A stretch of DNA of 42,535 nt. It comes from a virus. The stretch lies in IMG/VR virus record IMGVR_UViG_3300028837_000572, positions 1-42,535 of that record, one strand, 5' to 3'. Shown one piece after another: positions 32,001 through 38,279 of the stretch (positions within the stretch are counted from its first letter, which is position 1; every line of letters starts with the position of its first letter). Below the pieces are notes generated by a model. That model ran no database searches. It saw only the letters and a program-made list of their open reading frames with translations, and was not told the origin of the DNA. The translations under genes were made by a program, and so were the position numbers.

Positions 32001-32267
32001 GATTGGAAATTAGGTAATAAAATGAAATTTACCTTTGGTGCTGGCAATGTAACTTTTACGTTTACCTCACCTACAAATCCCTGCACACTTATGTTGACAT
32101 TAATCCAAGATGTCACAGGTTCAAGAACTGTAACATGGCCTGCAACCGTAAAATGGCCTGGTGGAACAGAGGCAACATTATCGACTGCTGCAAACGCACG
32201 AGATAAGGTAGCTCTCGATTGGGATGGTTCTCAATATGATGCTGTTATAAGCAAGGATTTTAAATAA
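29073..32267 (+). CDS. Tail-fibre-like protein with signal peptide
   Basis: A 1064-residue protein. AAAGGAGATTAAT fixes ATG 29073, giving a textbook Sec signal peptide (KK, then about 16 hydrophobic residues, FAVSG). Residues 114-129 (DTHLATQQSIKAYSDA) are the fibre motif; 145-228 hold nearly three copies of a 31-residue unit ending DYYLKTAID. A beta-rich shaft with repeated TSMTGL and WTATAI motifs follows, and the last 85 residues (GNVTFTFTSP ... TVTWPATVKWPGG) are a known fibre-tip type domain. An export signal on such a fibre is odd. A longer frame to 28986 overlaps the previous gene and lacks a ribosome site. Confidence 0.7.
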   Translation: MKKLLLVLALISMIVFPIFAVSGTYTDNEYFYLPGYGAYGTDEWEKYNDYMQIADDQIEANKTSGGNENIQDVAGGMFSGNTETFITVTYQDGDGTIDLVLPILDEDNMSTNSDTHLATQQSIKAYSDALHALQYLKTEMDALSELEAIWSKDVTDSTELAAALGDYYLKTAIDTIGEVESIWSKDITDSSELTSALADYYLKTAIDELSEVEAIYSKDIIDSGELDAFTGTTNIVTLGTITEGTWTATAITDSYIAWGTGAGQVSGVDLPIIDSAFTVDDGFDAGLRNGVYSGLAVTDSAELNIYWTEGVAYVDGSIFAVDADASEDIANNATTYLYVLKDNATMQESTTEPVTGVVGEFALVCILSTYANDIHEKFDFPLMSGTLRYDMWKFLDAITPTACVGGCDTTIDTDATLANDFKITTGTYYTDVLELNTISSILYSSTATHDGTNVTAYYHSASAWTTGAEAGISFTQWDNGTQKTNTAANKWYTGWIYIEDGDTLIYVYPQTEHASEGDALDEAAQFPPYHEGIILPSAKFIFRHGESAFGARAYIIDIRPFFGYGDGATAQMIYQTVTGDSGTTTATASDDSIAIVGDGIATTAITADTITVTATEVDSVVGAVTGIVEADGAGNISAATAGTDYAIPGANDDITSMTGLSNDGIPLAKVANAASDGANSDITSMTGLTTPLAGVYGGTGKATITDESFLKGGAGNTYEERTIAEVKTDLAYQLSDLSDVNTSTATDKFVLVADGVDFESRQLTSDDLSDVASIAMLDEAETVTGGWTFNDYLYISGIHDASEPYIIFNRKRDGDPSDNVADTDILGVFEFYGYHTDGYDFGAMIRATVDGTPGNADMPTKLEFFTTPDDDNSPVLRQAIDNAGNIKMGDGVWTNFINVSAGGVLTLEGTANIEGVDATELGYVDGVTEDIQTALDTILANVVEDTSPELGGEMDAGAHSIGFTLQTDTGTGAKTIDWKLGNKMKFTFGAGNVTFTFTSPTNPCTLMLTLIQDVTGSRTVTWPATVKWPGGTEATLSTAANARDKVALDWDGSQYDAVISKDFK

Positions 32268-32276
32268 GGAGAAGAT

Positions 32277-33914
32277 ATGAAAAAATTTATATTACCATTA
32301 ATATTAATATTGTTTTTATCCTTTACATTAATAGGCAATTGTGATTGGCTTGAAGGTTGGGATTATAGAATAGAACTTAAAATTGAAGATTATGCTGGTG
32401 ATATTGGTCATGATTCAAAATATCCGACTGCACATACAGCTGATTATGTTAAAGCAACTACAACATTTGGAGCAGGTTATTATCCATATTATGCTACTGA
32501 CCCTGAACGTAGTGTAACTGGAGGTTGCAATGGTCTCGAATGGTTGTCTGATGATACAGAGGTAACCAACCAGAGGTTTCACATTGATTTGGGAAGTGCA
32601 AAAATTATAAGCAGGATATACTATGAAAATTCACATAATAGTGGGGCTGATACAAACCATGGGGTGCAAAACTTTATTTTTCAGGGAAGCAATACGGGAG
32701 CAGGAACTTTTGATGATTTAGTCTATGCCAATGATGAGGGCTGGACAACCCTTACAACCTCACAATCAACCTTTGATGAACATGTTGGTGCTGACCAAGC
32801 CGACCCAAAATATATAACAGTTACAAATAATACTGCTTATAGATATTATGCTTTTAAATTTGCAGATAATTATGGTGACGCTACTTTTATGGGAGTTAGA
32901 AGAATAGAATTGCAAGAAGGTGTTACGTGGTTTCCCGTAACAGTATTTTTAACTGATTCACAGGCGGAAGAAGTATTTACAGAGTTAACTACAGATGCAG
33001 AGTACCTTAAAACAGCAGTTACTAAAGCAGATGGTACAACACAATTATACGCTGAATTTGAAATATTTGATGTTTCAGAAACTAATGGGATATTTCATAC
33101 ATCCAGAGATGGATGGACTGTTGATGCTAATACTTCAATTTTTCTTTACTATGATTCGACACACGCTGATAATACAGATTATATTGGTGCAATAGGTGCA
33201 AGAACAGAAGTCTGGGATGGTAACCATAAAATCGTTTATCATCAGGCTGACCTCACTACATCTTCAGTAGAGGATAGCACGAGTAATAGCAATGATGGCA
33301 CAAAAGCAAGTGCTAATAATCCCGTTGAAGCTATAGGAAAAATAGGTCAGGGGCAAATTTATGATACTAATTCAGACGCAATATATTCAGGAGCTGCCCT
33401 TGATGCTATGAGTAATTTCACCTTAGAAACATTGGTGAAATTTTCAAGTGCCGATGGTGGGATTGATGATAAGTTTCTTACCATTGCAGAAATAGGCACT
33501 TATAATGACCCAAGTGTATTTCGATATACCAATGAGACAATTCAAATTTATGCTGATGGAGCTGAAAAAATAGTTAGCACTACCACAATAGCTGATACAA
33601 ATTGGCATCATGTAGCTATTGTAGCTGATGGAACTTATATTAGATTATATATTGATGGAGTAGAGGATGGTAGTTCTCCTATTGCTTACACAGGCAATTC
33701 TGCTAATAAACCACTTCATATAGGTGATAACTGTTTAGGAACAGATACCTTTACTGGCACATTAGATGAGTCAAGAGTAAGTGATACTAAGCGTAGTGCT
33801 GCTTGGGAGAAAGGTTCTTATAATTCGTCATTTGATACTTTATTCACTTATGGGAGTGAGGAAACAGAAGAAGTGGAAGAAGAAAATGCAATATTCTTTG
33901 GTTGCAACTTCTAA
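32277..33914 (+). CDS. Exported DUF2341-discoidin-LamG adhesin-like protein
   Basis: A 545-residue protein. Residues 1-22 are a signal peptide. Residues 27-36 (GWDYRIELKI) and 218-305 (WFPVTVFLTD ... SIFLYYDST) are the two halves of a DUF2341 domain, split by a discoidin (F5/8C)-like insert at about 45-215 (FHIDLGSAKIISRIYYENS, RYYAFKFADNYGDATFMGVR). Residues 312-525 form a LamG domain (DSTSNSNDGT, FTLETLVKFS, NWHHVAIVADGTYIRLYIDG). All three are typical of surface carbohydrate binding. It follows the signal-bearing fibre gene by 9 bp. It may be a host-derived adhesin or a secreted fibre component. Confidence 0.7.
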   Translation: MKKFILPLILILFLSFTLIGNCDWLEGWDYRIELKIEDYAGDIGHDSKYPTAHTADYVKATTTFGAGYYPYYATDPERSVTGGCNGLEWLSDDTEVTNQRFHIDLGSAKIISRIYYENSHNSGADTNHGVQNFIFQGSNTGAGTFDDLVYANDEGWTTLTTSQSTFDEHVGADQADPKYITVTNNTAYRYYAFKFADNYGDATFMGVRRIELQEGVTWFPVTVFLTDSQAEEVFTELTTDAEYLKTAVTKADGTTQLYAEFEIFDVSETNGIFHTSRDGWTVDANTSIFLYYDSTHADNTDYIGAIGARTEVWDGNHKIVYHQADLTTSSVEDSTSNSNDGTKASANNPVEAIGKIGQGQIYDTNSDAIYSGAALDAMSNFTLETLVKFSSADGGIDDKFLTIAEIGTYNDPSVFRYTNETIQIYADGAEKIVSTTTIADTNWHHVAIVADGTYIRLYIDGVEDGSSPIAYTGNSANKPLHIGDNCLGTDTFTGTLDESRVSDTKRSAAWEKGSYNSSFDTLFTYGSEETEEVEEENAIFFGCNF

Positions 33915-33926
33915 TAAGGAGATATT

Positions 33927-34418
33927 ATGTGCTTTAAAAACAAATGGACTAAATTTAAGCCAACTACCGAGTATCTATCGGCAGTTAAAGACCTGACTAC
34001 CGTAGATAAATTATATCATTTTATACAAAAATTTAAGCGTAAGGAAGATGTAAAAGATTACTGGCAAGACCCTGAAGAAACGCTTATATTATTGACTTAC
34101 GACTGCGACGATAGTATGAGATTCACCGTAGATGTTTTAAAACGAGTGATGGGAATTGACGCTAAAGGGATAATTAGTAGCGGTTATGATTTTGCAAGAT
34201 GGGGTAATAAGATATGGAATGTTAAGTGCCACGCAATTTGTGTGTTCCCTTACAATGGCAAATTTGCTTTGTTTAGTAATATGGAATTTAAGTCAGGTTA
34301 TAACAGCTATGAAGACGCTTGTAAATATACATTCCCAGGCGGGCTAAAGAGTATGGTAGTGAGGGATTGGCAGGGGAAGGTAGAATCAAGAAAATTCAAG
34401 TTATTCGGAACATTTTAA
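33927..34418 (+). CDS. Transglutaminase-like cysteine protein
   Basis: A 163-residue protein. YDCDDSMRFTVDVLKRVMGI and VKCHAICVFPYNGKFALFSN follow the transglutaminase-like cysteine peptidase layout: catalytic Cys in the xDCDD helix and His in CHAI. The third acidic residue is not obvious (FSN replaces the usual D). It stands directly before the holin candidates, so a cell-wall or virion-processing role is plausible. AAGGAG precedes the ATG. Confidence 0.6.
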   Translation: MCFKNKWTKFKPTTEYLSAVKDLTTVDKLYHFIQKFKRKEDVKDYWQDPEETLILLTYDCDDSMRFTVDVLKRVMGIDAKGIISSGYDFARWGNKIWNVKCHAICVFPYNGKFALFSNMEFKSGYNSYEDACKYTFPGGLKSMVVRDWQGKVESRKFKLFGTF

Positions 34419-34432
34419 AAGGAGATAGTGTA

Positions 34433-34627
34433 ATGAATAGTGATTTTCTTTTAGCAATATTTGCTATGATATTAGCTTTCGGGATTATTATGCTTGGAAT
34501 ATTTGCTTTACAATGGGTTATATTCTGGGCATTGAATAAGTTTGGTATTAATATACCCATCATCTATAGAGCTATCATTTCTGTGGGTATAACATATTTA
34601 GTATATTTTATATATTTTAAACGTTGA
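34433..34627 (+). CDS. Holin candidate with two membrane helices
   Basis: A 64-residue protein with two hydrophobic helices (LLAIFAMILAFGIIMLGIFA and AIISVGITYLVYFIYF) joined by a short polar turn, ending KR. AAGGAG lies eight bases before ATG 34433; the frame is open further upstream inside the previous gene but without a ribosome site. Size, topology and position before the endolysin fit a class II holin. Confidence 0.6.
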   Translation: MNSDFLLAIFAMILAFGIIMLGIFALQWVIFWALNKFGINIPIIYRAIISVGITYLVYFIYFKR

Positions 34628-34640
34628 AGGAGATGAAGTT

Positions 34641-34961
34641 ATGATAGGAGAACTAATTAGTAATTATGGAGATGTAGGAGCATTAGGAGTATTTGTGTTA
34701 GTGATGGCTTGGTATTTAAAATATCAAACAAAACGTCAGGCTATAAGAGAAGATACACAAGATGCAGAACGGAAAGATGAGAGATTATTTTATAGAAATT
34801 TAATTACCAATGACTTGAAGGACTTGCATAAAGATGATACAAGAAATATCGACCTAAATAGCCAGAGTATAACATTGCTCAAAAATATAGGTAATAACCA
34901 AAATAAACTGTGTAAGTTAATAGAAAGTGTTGATAGGAGAATCAATGGACGAAAAAAATAA
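34641..34961 (+). CDS. BhlA/UviB-type holin-like protein
   Basis: A 106-residue protein: one N-terminal membrane helix (VGALGVFVLVMAWYL), then a basic and coiled-coil tail (KRQAIREDTQDAERKDERLF). This is the layout of BhlA/UviB holin-like proteins. It overlaps the endolysin start by 17 bp. With the preceding two-helix protein the cassette would have a holin pair, one of which could be an antiholin. Confidence 0.55.
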   Translation: MIGELISNYGDVGALGVFVLVMAWYLKYQTKRQAIREDTQDAERKDERLFYRNLITNDLKDLHKDDTRNIDLNSQSITLLKNIGNNQNKLCKLIESVDRRINGRKK

Positions 34962-35421
34962 TCCTTTAGGTGATCTTTCGACTAATTTCTGGTCGAAAGA
35001 ATTTAGATGTCCTTGTAAAAAATGCAGAAGAAAAAAAGTTTTAGTGGATGATCTTTTATTGTTTAAGTTGGAAATGATCAGGATAGACTTGGGTAACAGA
35101 CCTATGACAATAACCAGCGGAAATCGTTGTCCGGAAGAAAACAAGAGAGTTGGCGGACATCCCAATTCTGCCCACATTCCCCGGCCAAGGGGAAAAGCTT
35201 CTGATGTCAAAGTAAGAGGGATAAAGCCTATTGATGTGGGATTGGCTGCCGAGAAAGTTGGCGGGCTTAGGATAGGTATAGGAAGAACTTTCTGTCATTT
35301 AGATGTGATGTCTCCGAATCCGAGTAGGTTTTGGATCTATCTGAGAGGTAAGATTATCTATTCGGCGAAGATAGCGAATAAGAGTTTAATGAAGTTTTAC
35401 AAAATAATAAAAGGAAAATAG
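34945..35421 (+). CDS. Endolysin, M15 peptidase
   Basis: A 158-residue peptidoglycan peptidase of the M15 family. Zinc ligands are visible at H77 (NSAHIPR), D87 (ASDVKV) and H118 (CHLDV), with the SGNRCPEENK loop at 58-67 before them. The N-terminus has a CPCKKC cluster. No signal peptide, so it depends on the holin for release. GGAGAATCA precedes ATG 34945; an upstream in-frame start (34927) lacks a ribosome site. Confidence 0.8.
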   Translation: MDEKNNPLGDLSTNFWSKEFRCPCKKCRRKKVLVDDLLLFKLEMIRIDLGNRPMTITSGNRCPEENKRVGGHPNSAHIPRPRGKASDVKVRGIKPIDVGLAAEKVGGLRIGIGRTFCHLDVMSPNPSRFWIYLRGKIIYSAKIANKSLMKFYKIIKGK

Positions 35422-35438
35422 ATTATATATATTTAATA

Positions 35439-35447
35439 TGTTATAAT
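35439..35447 (+). promoter_or_regulatory. Extended -10 promoter candidate
   Basis: TGTTATAAT, a perfect extended -10, lies 25 bp before the next small membrane gene. The -35 region is AT-rich without a clear TTGACA. It could start a secondary message for the genes at 35472-36085. Confidence 0.4.
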
Positions 35448-35471
35448 GCTATTTGAGAGGAGGATAATAAA

Positions 35472-35564
35472 ATGTTAGATTGGTTAGTAGGATTGGAATG
35501 GTACTGGGTAGCTGGGATTGTAGCTGCAATAGCGGCATTGTATTACTGGTTCTTTATGAAATAG
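35472..35564 (+). CDS. 30-residue membrane peptide after the endolysin
   Basis: AGAGGAGGATAAT precedes an ATG opening a 30-residue peptide: an aromatic start (WLVGLEWYW) and one helix (VAGIVAAIAALYYWFF) ending MK. It is a single-span peptide at the end of the lysis cassette, perhaps a lysis modulator. Confidence 0.6.
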   Translation: MLDWLVGLEWYWVAGIVAAIAALYYWFFMK

Positions 35565-35600
35565 AAAAGAAAAAAATAATTATGAAAGGAGTGAGAAAGA

Positions 35601-35786
35601 ATGGAAAAAATAATCTTAATTATTATAAATGCACTTGGAACACTCGGTGAAAGTTTTGCACATAAAACATTTGATGCACTTGAAGCATGGGTTACCAAAA
35701 GTGAAACTGAAGTGGACAATGCTTTATTCTATAAATTAATAGCTTATGTTCAAAGCTGGACACCAAAAAACCCCCCCGTAGAATAA
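35601..35786 (+). CDS. Small protein, 0-frame part of a possible fusion
   Basis: A 61-residue product (IILIIINALGTLGESFAHKT ... LIAYVQSWTPKNPP-VE) behind AAAGGAGTGAG. Near its end the message contains A6C7, after which the -1 frame stays open for 103 codons of charged helical protein. Normal decoding stops at 35784-35786. The 58 codons before the slip plus the -1 frame would make 161 residues. Confidence 0.6.
   Translation: MEKIILIIINALGTLGESFAHKTFDALEAWVTKSETEVDNALFYKLIAYVQSWTPKNPPVE
35768..35774 (+). promoter_or_regulatory. Candidate -1 frameshift site AAACCCC in A6C7
   Basis: In the zero frame the bases read A AAC CCC CCC GTA GAA TAA. AAACCCC is an X XXY YYZ heptamer, and the C7 run lets the proline codons slip as well. 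A -1 shift enters the frame of 35774-36085. Because it is a double homopolymer, a sequencing or replication indel is an equally good reason. Confidence 0.45.
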
Positions 35787-36085
35787 CCAACAGGGAGGTA
35801 AACAAAGCAAGAGCAAAATTAGTTCTTCTGTTGGGATGGGAACTTGCAAAATATGAAATACTTGATAAGGTAATGGAAGAGTTTATTAGAAGGGGATTAG
35901 ATAAGGTCTACGCTAAAGAAATCGAGGAGTGGAAAAAGTATAAGAGGGAAAAGAAGTTTGCTAAAAAGTTAGATAAACAAATGAAAGATGAGATAAAGAG
36001 ATTTAGAAAAGAAATTAAAGGATGGGAACCAAAAGAATTAGGGGAAATCGTTTGGGATATTATTCCGCACACAACCACAAACTAG
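35774..36085 (+). CDS. Charged helical protein, -1 frame part
   Basis: 103 codons downstream of the A6C7 run, reading PRRITNREVNKARAKLVLLL, GWELAKYEILDKVMEEFIRR, then a Lys/Glu helix (KREKKFAKKLDKQMKDEIKR). No ATG is usable before 35874. A GGGAGG stands at 35792-35797 but no start codon is properly spaced after it. The content is clearly protein-like, so it is either reached by frameshift or the gene is broken. It is the last gene of the late operon. Confidence 0.5.
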   Translation, partial: PRRITNREVNKARAKLVLLLGWELAKYEILDKVMEEFIRRGLDKVYAKEIEEWKKYKREKKFAKKLDKQMKDEIKRFRKEIKGWEPKELGEIVWDIIPHTTTN

Positions 36086-36106
36086 GCTATGACTCTAGAG
36101 CATAGC
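36086..36106 (+). other. Hairpin before the late terminator
   Basis: GCTATG and CATAGC flank a self-complementary CTCTAGAG, a compact stem directly after the last late-operon stop. It has no T run and is followed 9 bp later by the terminator, so it may protect the 3' end of the message. Confidence 0.5.
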
Positions 36107-36114
36107 ACCTCCTG

Positions 36115-36156
36115 AAAGACAAAGTCGAGTCTGACCAGCTTGGCTTTGTCTTTTTT
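36115..36156 (+). terminator. Intrinsic terminator of the late operon
   Basis: AAAGACAAAG (36115-36124) pairs with CTTTGTC plus T's (36144-36153) around a 19-base loop, and six T's follow the stem. It separates the late operon from the regulatory promoter that starts 16 bp later. Confidence 0.8.
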
Positions 36157-36171
36157 ATTTTGAAAATAAAT

Positions 36172-36200
36172 TTGACATCTATAATATAGTGTGATATATT
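36172..36200 (+). promoter_or_regulatory. Early/regulatory promoter with overlapping palindrome
   Basis: A perfect -35 TTGACA (36172-36177), a 17-bp spacer ending TGA (extended) and -10 TATATT (36195-36200). A palindrome AATATA-GTGTGA-TATATT (36183-36200) covers the spacer and -10 and is a candidate operator for the XRE protein encoded 270 bp downstream. Confidence 0.75.
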
Positions 36201-36228
36201 TGTAACAAGTTGAGTTAAGGGGATTGAG

Positions 36229-36474
36229 ATGAATACGAGAGAACATATAAATAGTTTAAAAGAACTCATAAGTTGTAAAGGTTTTACTTTAAAAATTAGT
36301 CAAGAAACTGTTAATACGTTGAAGGAACTTATTACTTTAATCCAACGAGGCAAGAGGTTTGAGAAGATAGTGAAAGAATTAGAAAAAATTACGACTGGAG
36401 AAGATATATATGCAAGATGGCTACTTAGTGATATAAAAAGAATCAAAGAAAAATATTTCCCAAAGGAGAAATAA
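36229..36474 (+). CDS. Small helical protein, paralogue of the 2232 gene
   Basis: An 81-residue protein sharing FEKIVKELEK and IKRIKEKYFPK with the early gene at 2232-2612. AAGGGGATTGAG precedes the ATG. It is the first gene after the regulatory promoter and overlaps the XRE gene start by one base, so the two are made together and may act together. Confidence 0.65.
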   Translation: MNTREHINSLKELISCKGFTLKISQETVNTLKELITLIQRGKRFEKIVKELEKITTGEDIYARWLLSDIKRIKEKYFPKEK

Positions 36475-36701
36475 TGGAAAAGATTGATTTTGTAAAATCA
36501 GATATCGGTAAAAGATTAAAGAGACTAAGGATTTTAATGGGTCTTTCCCAGTTAGAGGTTGCAGAGCTTATGAATATAAGAAGAGAAACTATCGGCCATT
36601 GGGAAAGAGAAGATAATGTTCCCCAAAAGATTTGTTTGTTTTTGTTAAATAATGTATTGGATGATTGGGAGAAACTTATAGGCATGAGTGACAAGTTATA
36701 A
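36474..36701 (+). CDS. XRE-family repressor/Cro-like regulator
   Basis: A 75-residue protein: IGKRLKRLRILMGLSQLEVA, then ELMNIRRETIGHWERED and NVPQ form a complete XRE helix-turn-helix, with a short C-terminal helix and no cleavage or dimer domain. Size suggests a Cro-like protein rather than a CI-like one. It probably binds the palindrome in its own promoter. CCAAAGGAGA precedes the ATG. Confidence 0.8.
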   Translation: MEKIDFVKSDIGKRLKRLRILMGLSQLEVAELMNIRRETIGHWEREDNVPQKICLFLLNNVLDDWEKLIGMSDKL

Positions 36702-36720
36702 GATTTGCCTAAATAGGCTT

Positions 36721-36789
36721 GCACGAGAGGTCAAAGACATACAATCGTAAGCGGAAAGTATGAAAGCCATTTAAAGGGCATTCTCGTGC
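36721..36789 (+). ncRNA. Structured intergenic RNA candidate A
   Basis: A perfect 8-bp closing stem GCACGAGA (36721-36728) / TCTCGTGC (36782-36789) encloses CATAC (36738-36742) / GTATG (36758-36762) and short GTC/GAC and GCC/GGC helices, a three-way-junction-like layout. A small GCCT/AGGC hairpin precedes it. There is no T tract after the stem. It lies between the repressor and a zinc-finger gene. It could be a regulatory leader, riboswitch or small RNA; I recognise no class. Confidence 0.5.
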
Positions 36790-36835
36790 GTTTATAGCGA
36801 TTTCTTCAAAGAATGGTCAAAAAGGAGGTAAAAAA

Positions 36836-37159
36836 GTGTCATTAACTGATGATTTTATGTCGAAGGTCATAAATTTAGACGAAAAAGAAAAGGAAGAGAC
36901 AATATTATTTCTTGCCGAAGCACTCATTAACGATAACTACGAATTCCTAAAACTCATTTCACCAAAAGTCCAGAATATAGTATTGCCTTTTTTGACGAGT
37001 ATAGCTGTGAAAGGTAACGAAAAAATAATGAAGAAATGTGAATGTTATCTTTGCAAAGAAGAAAAGGAATGTACTGAACAAATTTTGTATGAACAAAATG
37101 AATATAGAAATGTTTACATTTGTACTGAGTGTAATATAAAAAAATATGGAAGGAGGTGA
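36836..37159 (+). CDS. Small zinc-binding protein
   Basis: A 107-residue protein starting at GTG 36836, seven bases after AAAGGAGGT. The N-terminal 60 residues are helical. The C-terminus has cysteines at 68, 70, 73, 79, 96 and 99 (CECYLCKEEKEC ... CTEC), a zinc-finger-like arrangement. It is probably a nucleic-acid or protein-binding early factor. Family unknown. Confidence 0.6.
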   Translation: MSLTDDFMSKVINLDEKEKEETILFLAEALINDNYEFLKLISPKVQNIVLPFLTSIAVKGNEKIMKKCECYLCKEEKECTEQILYEQNEYRNVYICTECNIKKYGRR

Positions 37160-37166
37160 ATAAAGA

Positions 37167-37700
37167 ATGAGCTTAGAAAAAGATTTAAAGGTAATCAAGG
37201 ATGCTACATTGGATATTGAGCTTCTTCATAGGGATAACGATAAAAAGTGTGCAGAGAACAACAAAGAGATTGACGACCTAGAAGAGAGAATTAAATCGAC
37301 AGAGTTTATTATGGAAGAAGAGTTGAAGAAATCCAAAGAAGACAAAATTGAGTGTAAATTTGATAACTACAAAGGTTCAATAGGTTGGCGGAAGATGCCT
37401 GATGAGTGGATTTACACAGATGATATCTTAATGGATTGGATAATGTCTTTACCTGAAAAACTTAAAGAAATATACCTCAAAGTTACTACTACAGTTAAAA
37501 GAGGAGAATTGAAGAAACAGATAATATCTTATAATGATGAGTTGTTTGAGAATGGGAAAATCGTTGAAGAATATCTTAATACAGATGTTACTGGTGGGGA
37601 AATATTTTTGCACACAGAAGAAAAAGACTTCAGAGTTAATGGCATAGAAATCAAGCAACAAAAAAAGAAATTTAGATACACAATCAAAAAAATAAAGTGA
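37167..37700 (+). CDS. Gam-like or Gp157-like host-nuclease inhibitor candidate
   Basis: A 177-residue protein with an N-terminal coiled coil (residues 1-65, NNKEIDDLEERIKSTEFIME), a GSIGWRKMPDEW turn and a beta/helix C-terminus ending EEKDFRVNGIEIKQ. This order is like Mu Gam or Siphovirus Gp157 proteins, which bind DNA ends and block host exonucleases or aid recombination. The OB-fold gene nearby supports a recombination role. AAGGAGGTG precedes the ATG. Which of the two families cannot be decided by eye. Confidence 0.5.
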   Translation: MSLEKDLKVIKDATLDIELLHRDNDKKCAENNKEIDDLEERIKSTEFIMEEELKKSKEDKIECKFDNYKGSIGWRKMPDEWIYTDDILMDWIMSLPEKLKEIYLKVTTTVKRGELKKQIISYNDELFENGKIVEEYLNTDVTGGEIFLHTEEKDFRVNGIEIKQQKKKFRYTIKKIK

Positions 37701-37710
37701 GGTGTTATAT

Positions 37711-37884
37711 TTGATTAATTTAAGGTTACTCCGAGGGGATTTAAGTCATCTTTTACATGTACCAATTAAAAATATAAATATCAAGCGAAAGAAAAAGATG
37801 ATTTTAGTAAAGACAAATGGAGATGTAAAGGCAAAGAGAGTAAATTATATAAAGATTGAAATTATCGAAGGAGGGAAGAAATGA
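37711..37884 (+). CDS. Small basic hypothetical protein
   Basis: A 57-residue basic protein (GDLSHLLHVPIKNINIKRKK, then a beta hairpin and GGKK). GTGAGGTG lies seven bases before TTG 37711, which I take as the start; GTG 37702 lies inside that ribosome site. It overlaps the next gene by 4 bp. Unknown function. Confidence 0.55.
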   Translation: MINLRLLRGDLSHLLHVPIKNINIKRKKKMILVKTNGDVKAKRVNYIKIEIIEGGKK

Positions 37885-38279
37885 TAAAATTAAAATTATA
37901 TGGTGAGACCATGCCCAATAATGTTGTAAAAGGTTCTGGCAAAGGAATACATTTTTTAATAAACGGCTGGTGTTTGTCTGCTCAAGCAGGTTGGGGTAAT
38001 TATTGTTCAGAAGACCCTACAAGATGCAATATTGATTTAAAACCAGACACAATTAGAACAGATTGTGAGATTGCTTTATGGAATACAAAAGATGATAACA
38101 TGATAGAATTAGATGGTGATACAGTAATGGGTTGGGTTTGCTGGGATATGGTATTTGATATTGTTGAATGGTTAAGAAAACAAAAAACAATACCAATGGA
38201 AAAACAATTAAGAGATAAAGTTTTACGATTCAAGAATAAATATATAAAGGAGGTGAAAGAAATTGAAAATGAAAATTAA
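37881..38279 (+). CDS. Hypothetical protein with conserved-looking aromatic core
   Basis: A 132-residue protein. Trp, Cys and Gly occur densely (GIHFLINGWCLSAQAGWGNY, MGWVCWDMVFDIVEW), and the C-terminus is a charged helix. No family recognised. GGAGGGAAG precedes the ATG. The stop lies 17 bp inside the next gene. Confidence 0.6.
   Translation: MIKLKLYGETMPNNVVKGSGKGIHFLINGWCLSAQAGWGNYCSEDPTRCNIDLKPDTIRTDCEIALWNTKDDNMIELDGDTVMGWVCWDMVFDIVEWLRKQKTIPMEKQLRDKVLRFKNKYIKEVKEIENEN

Noticed and set aside
32277-32345. Lipoprotein signal in the exported adhesin
   Set aside because: LIGNC does not meet the usual lipobox, which needs a small residue before the cysteine; an ordinary signal peptide is more likely.
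29073-33914. Diversity-generating retroelement acting on the fibre genes
   Set aside because: No reverse transcriptase or template repeat is present in the window.
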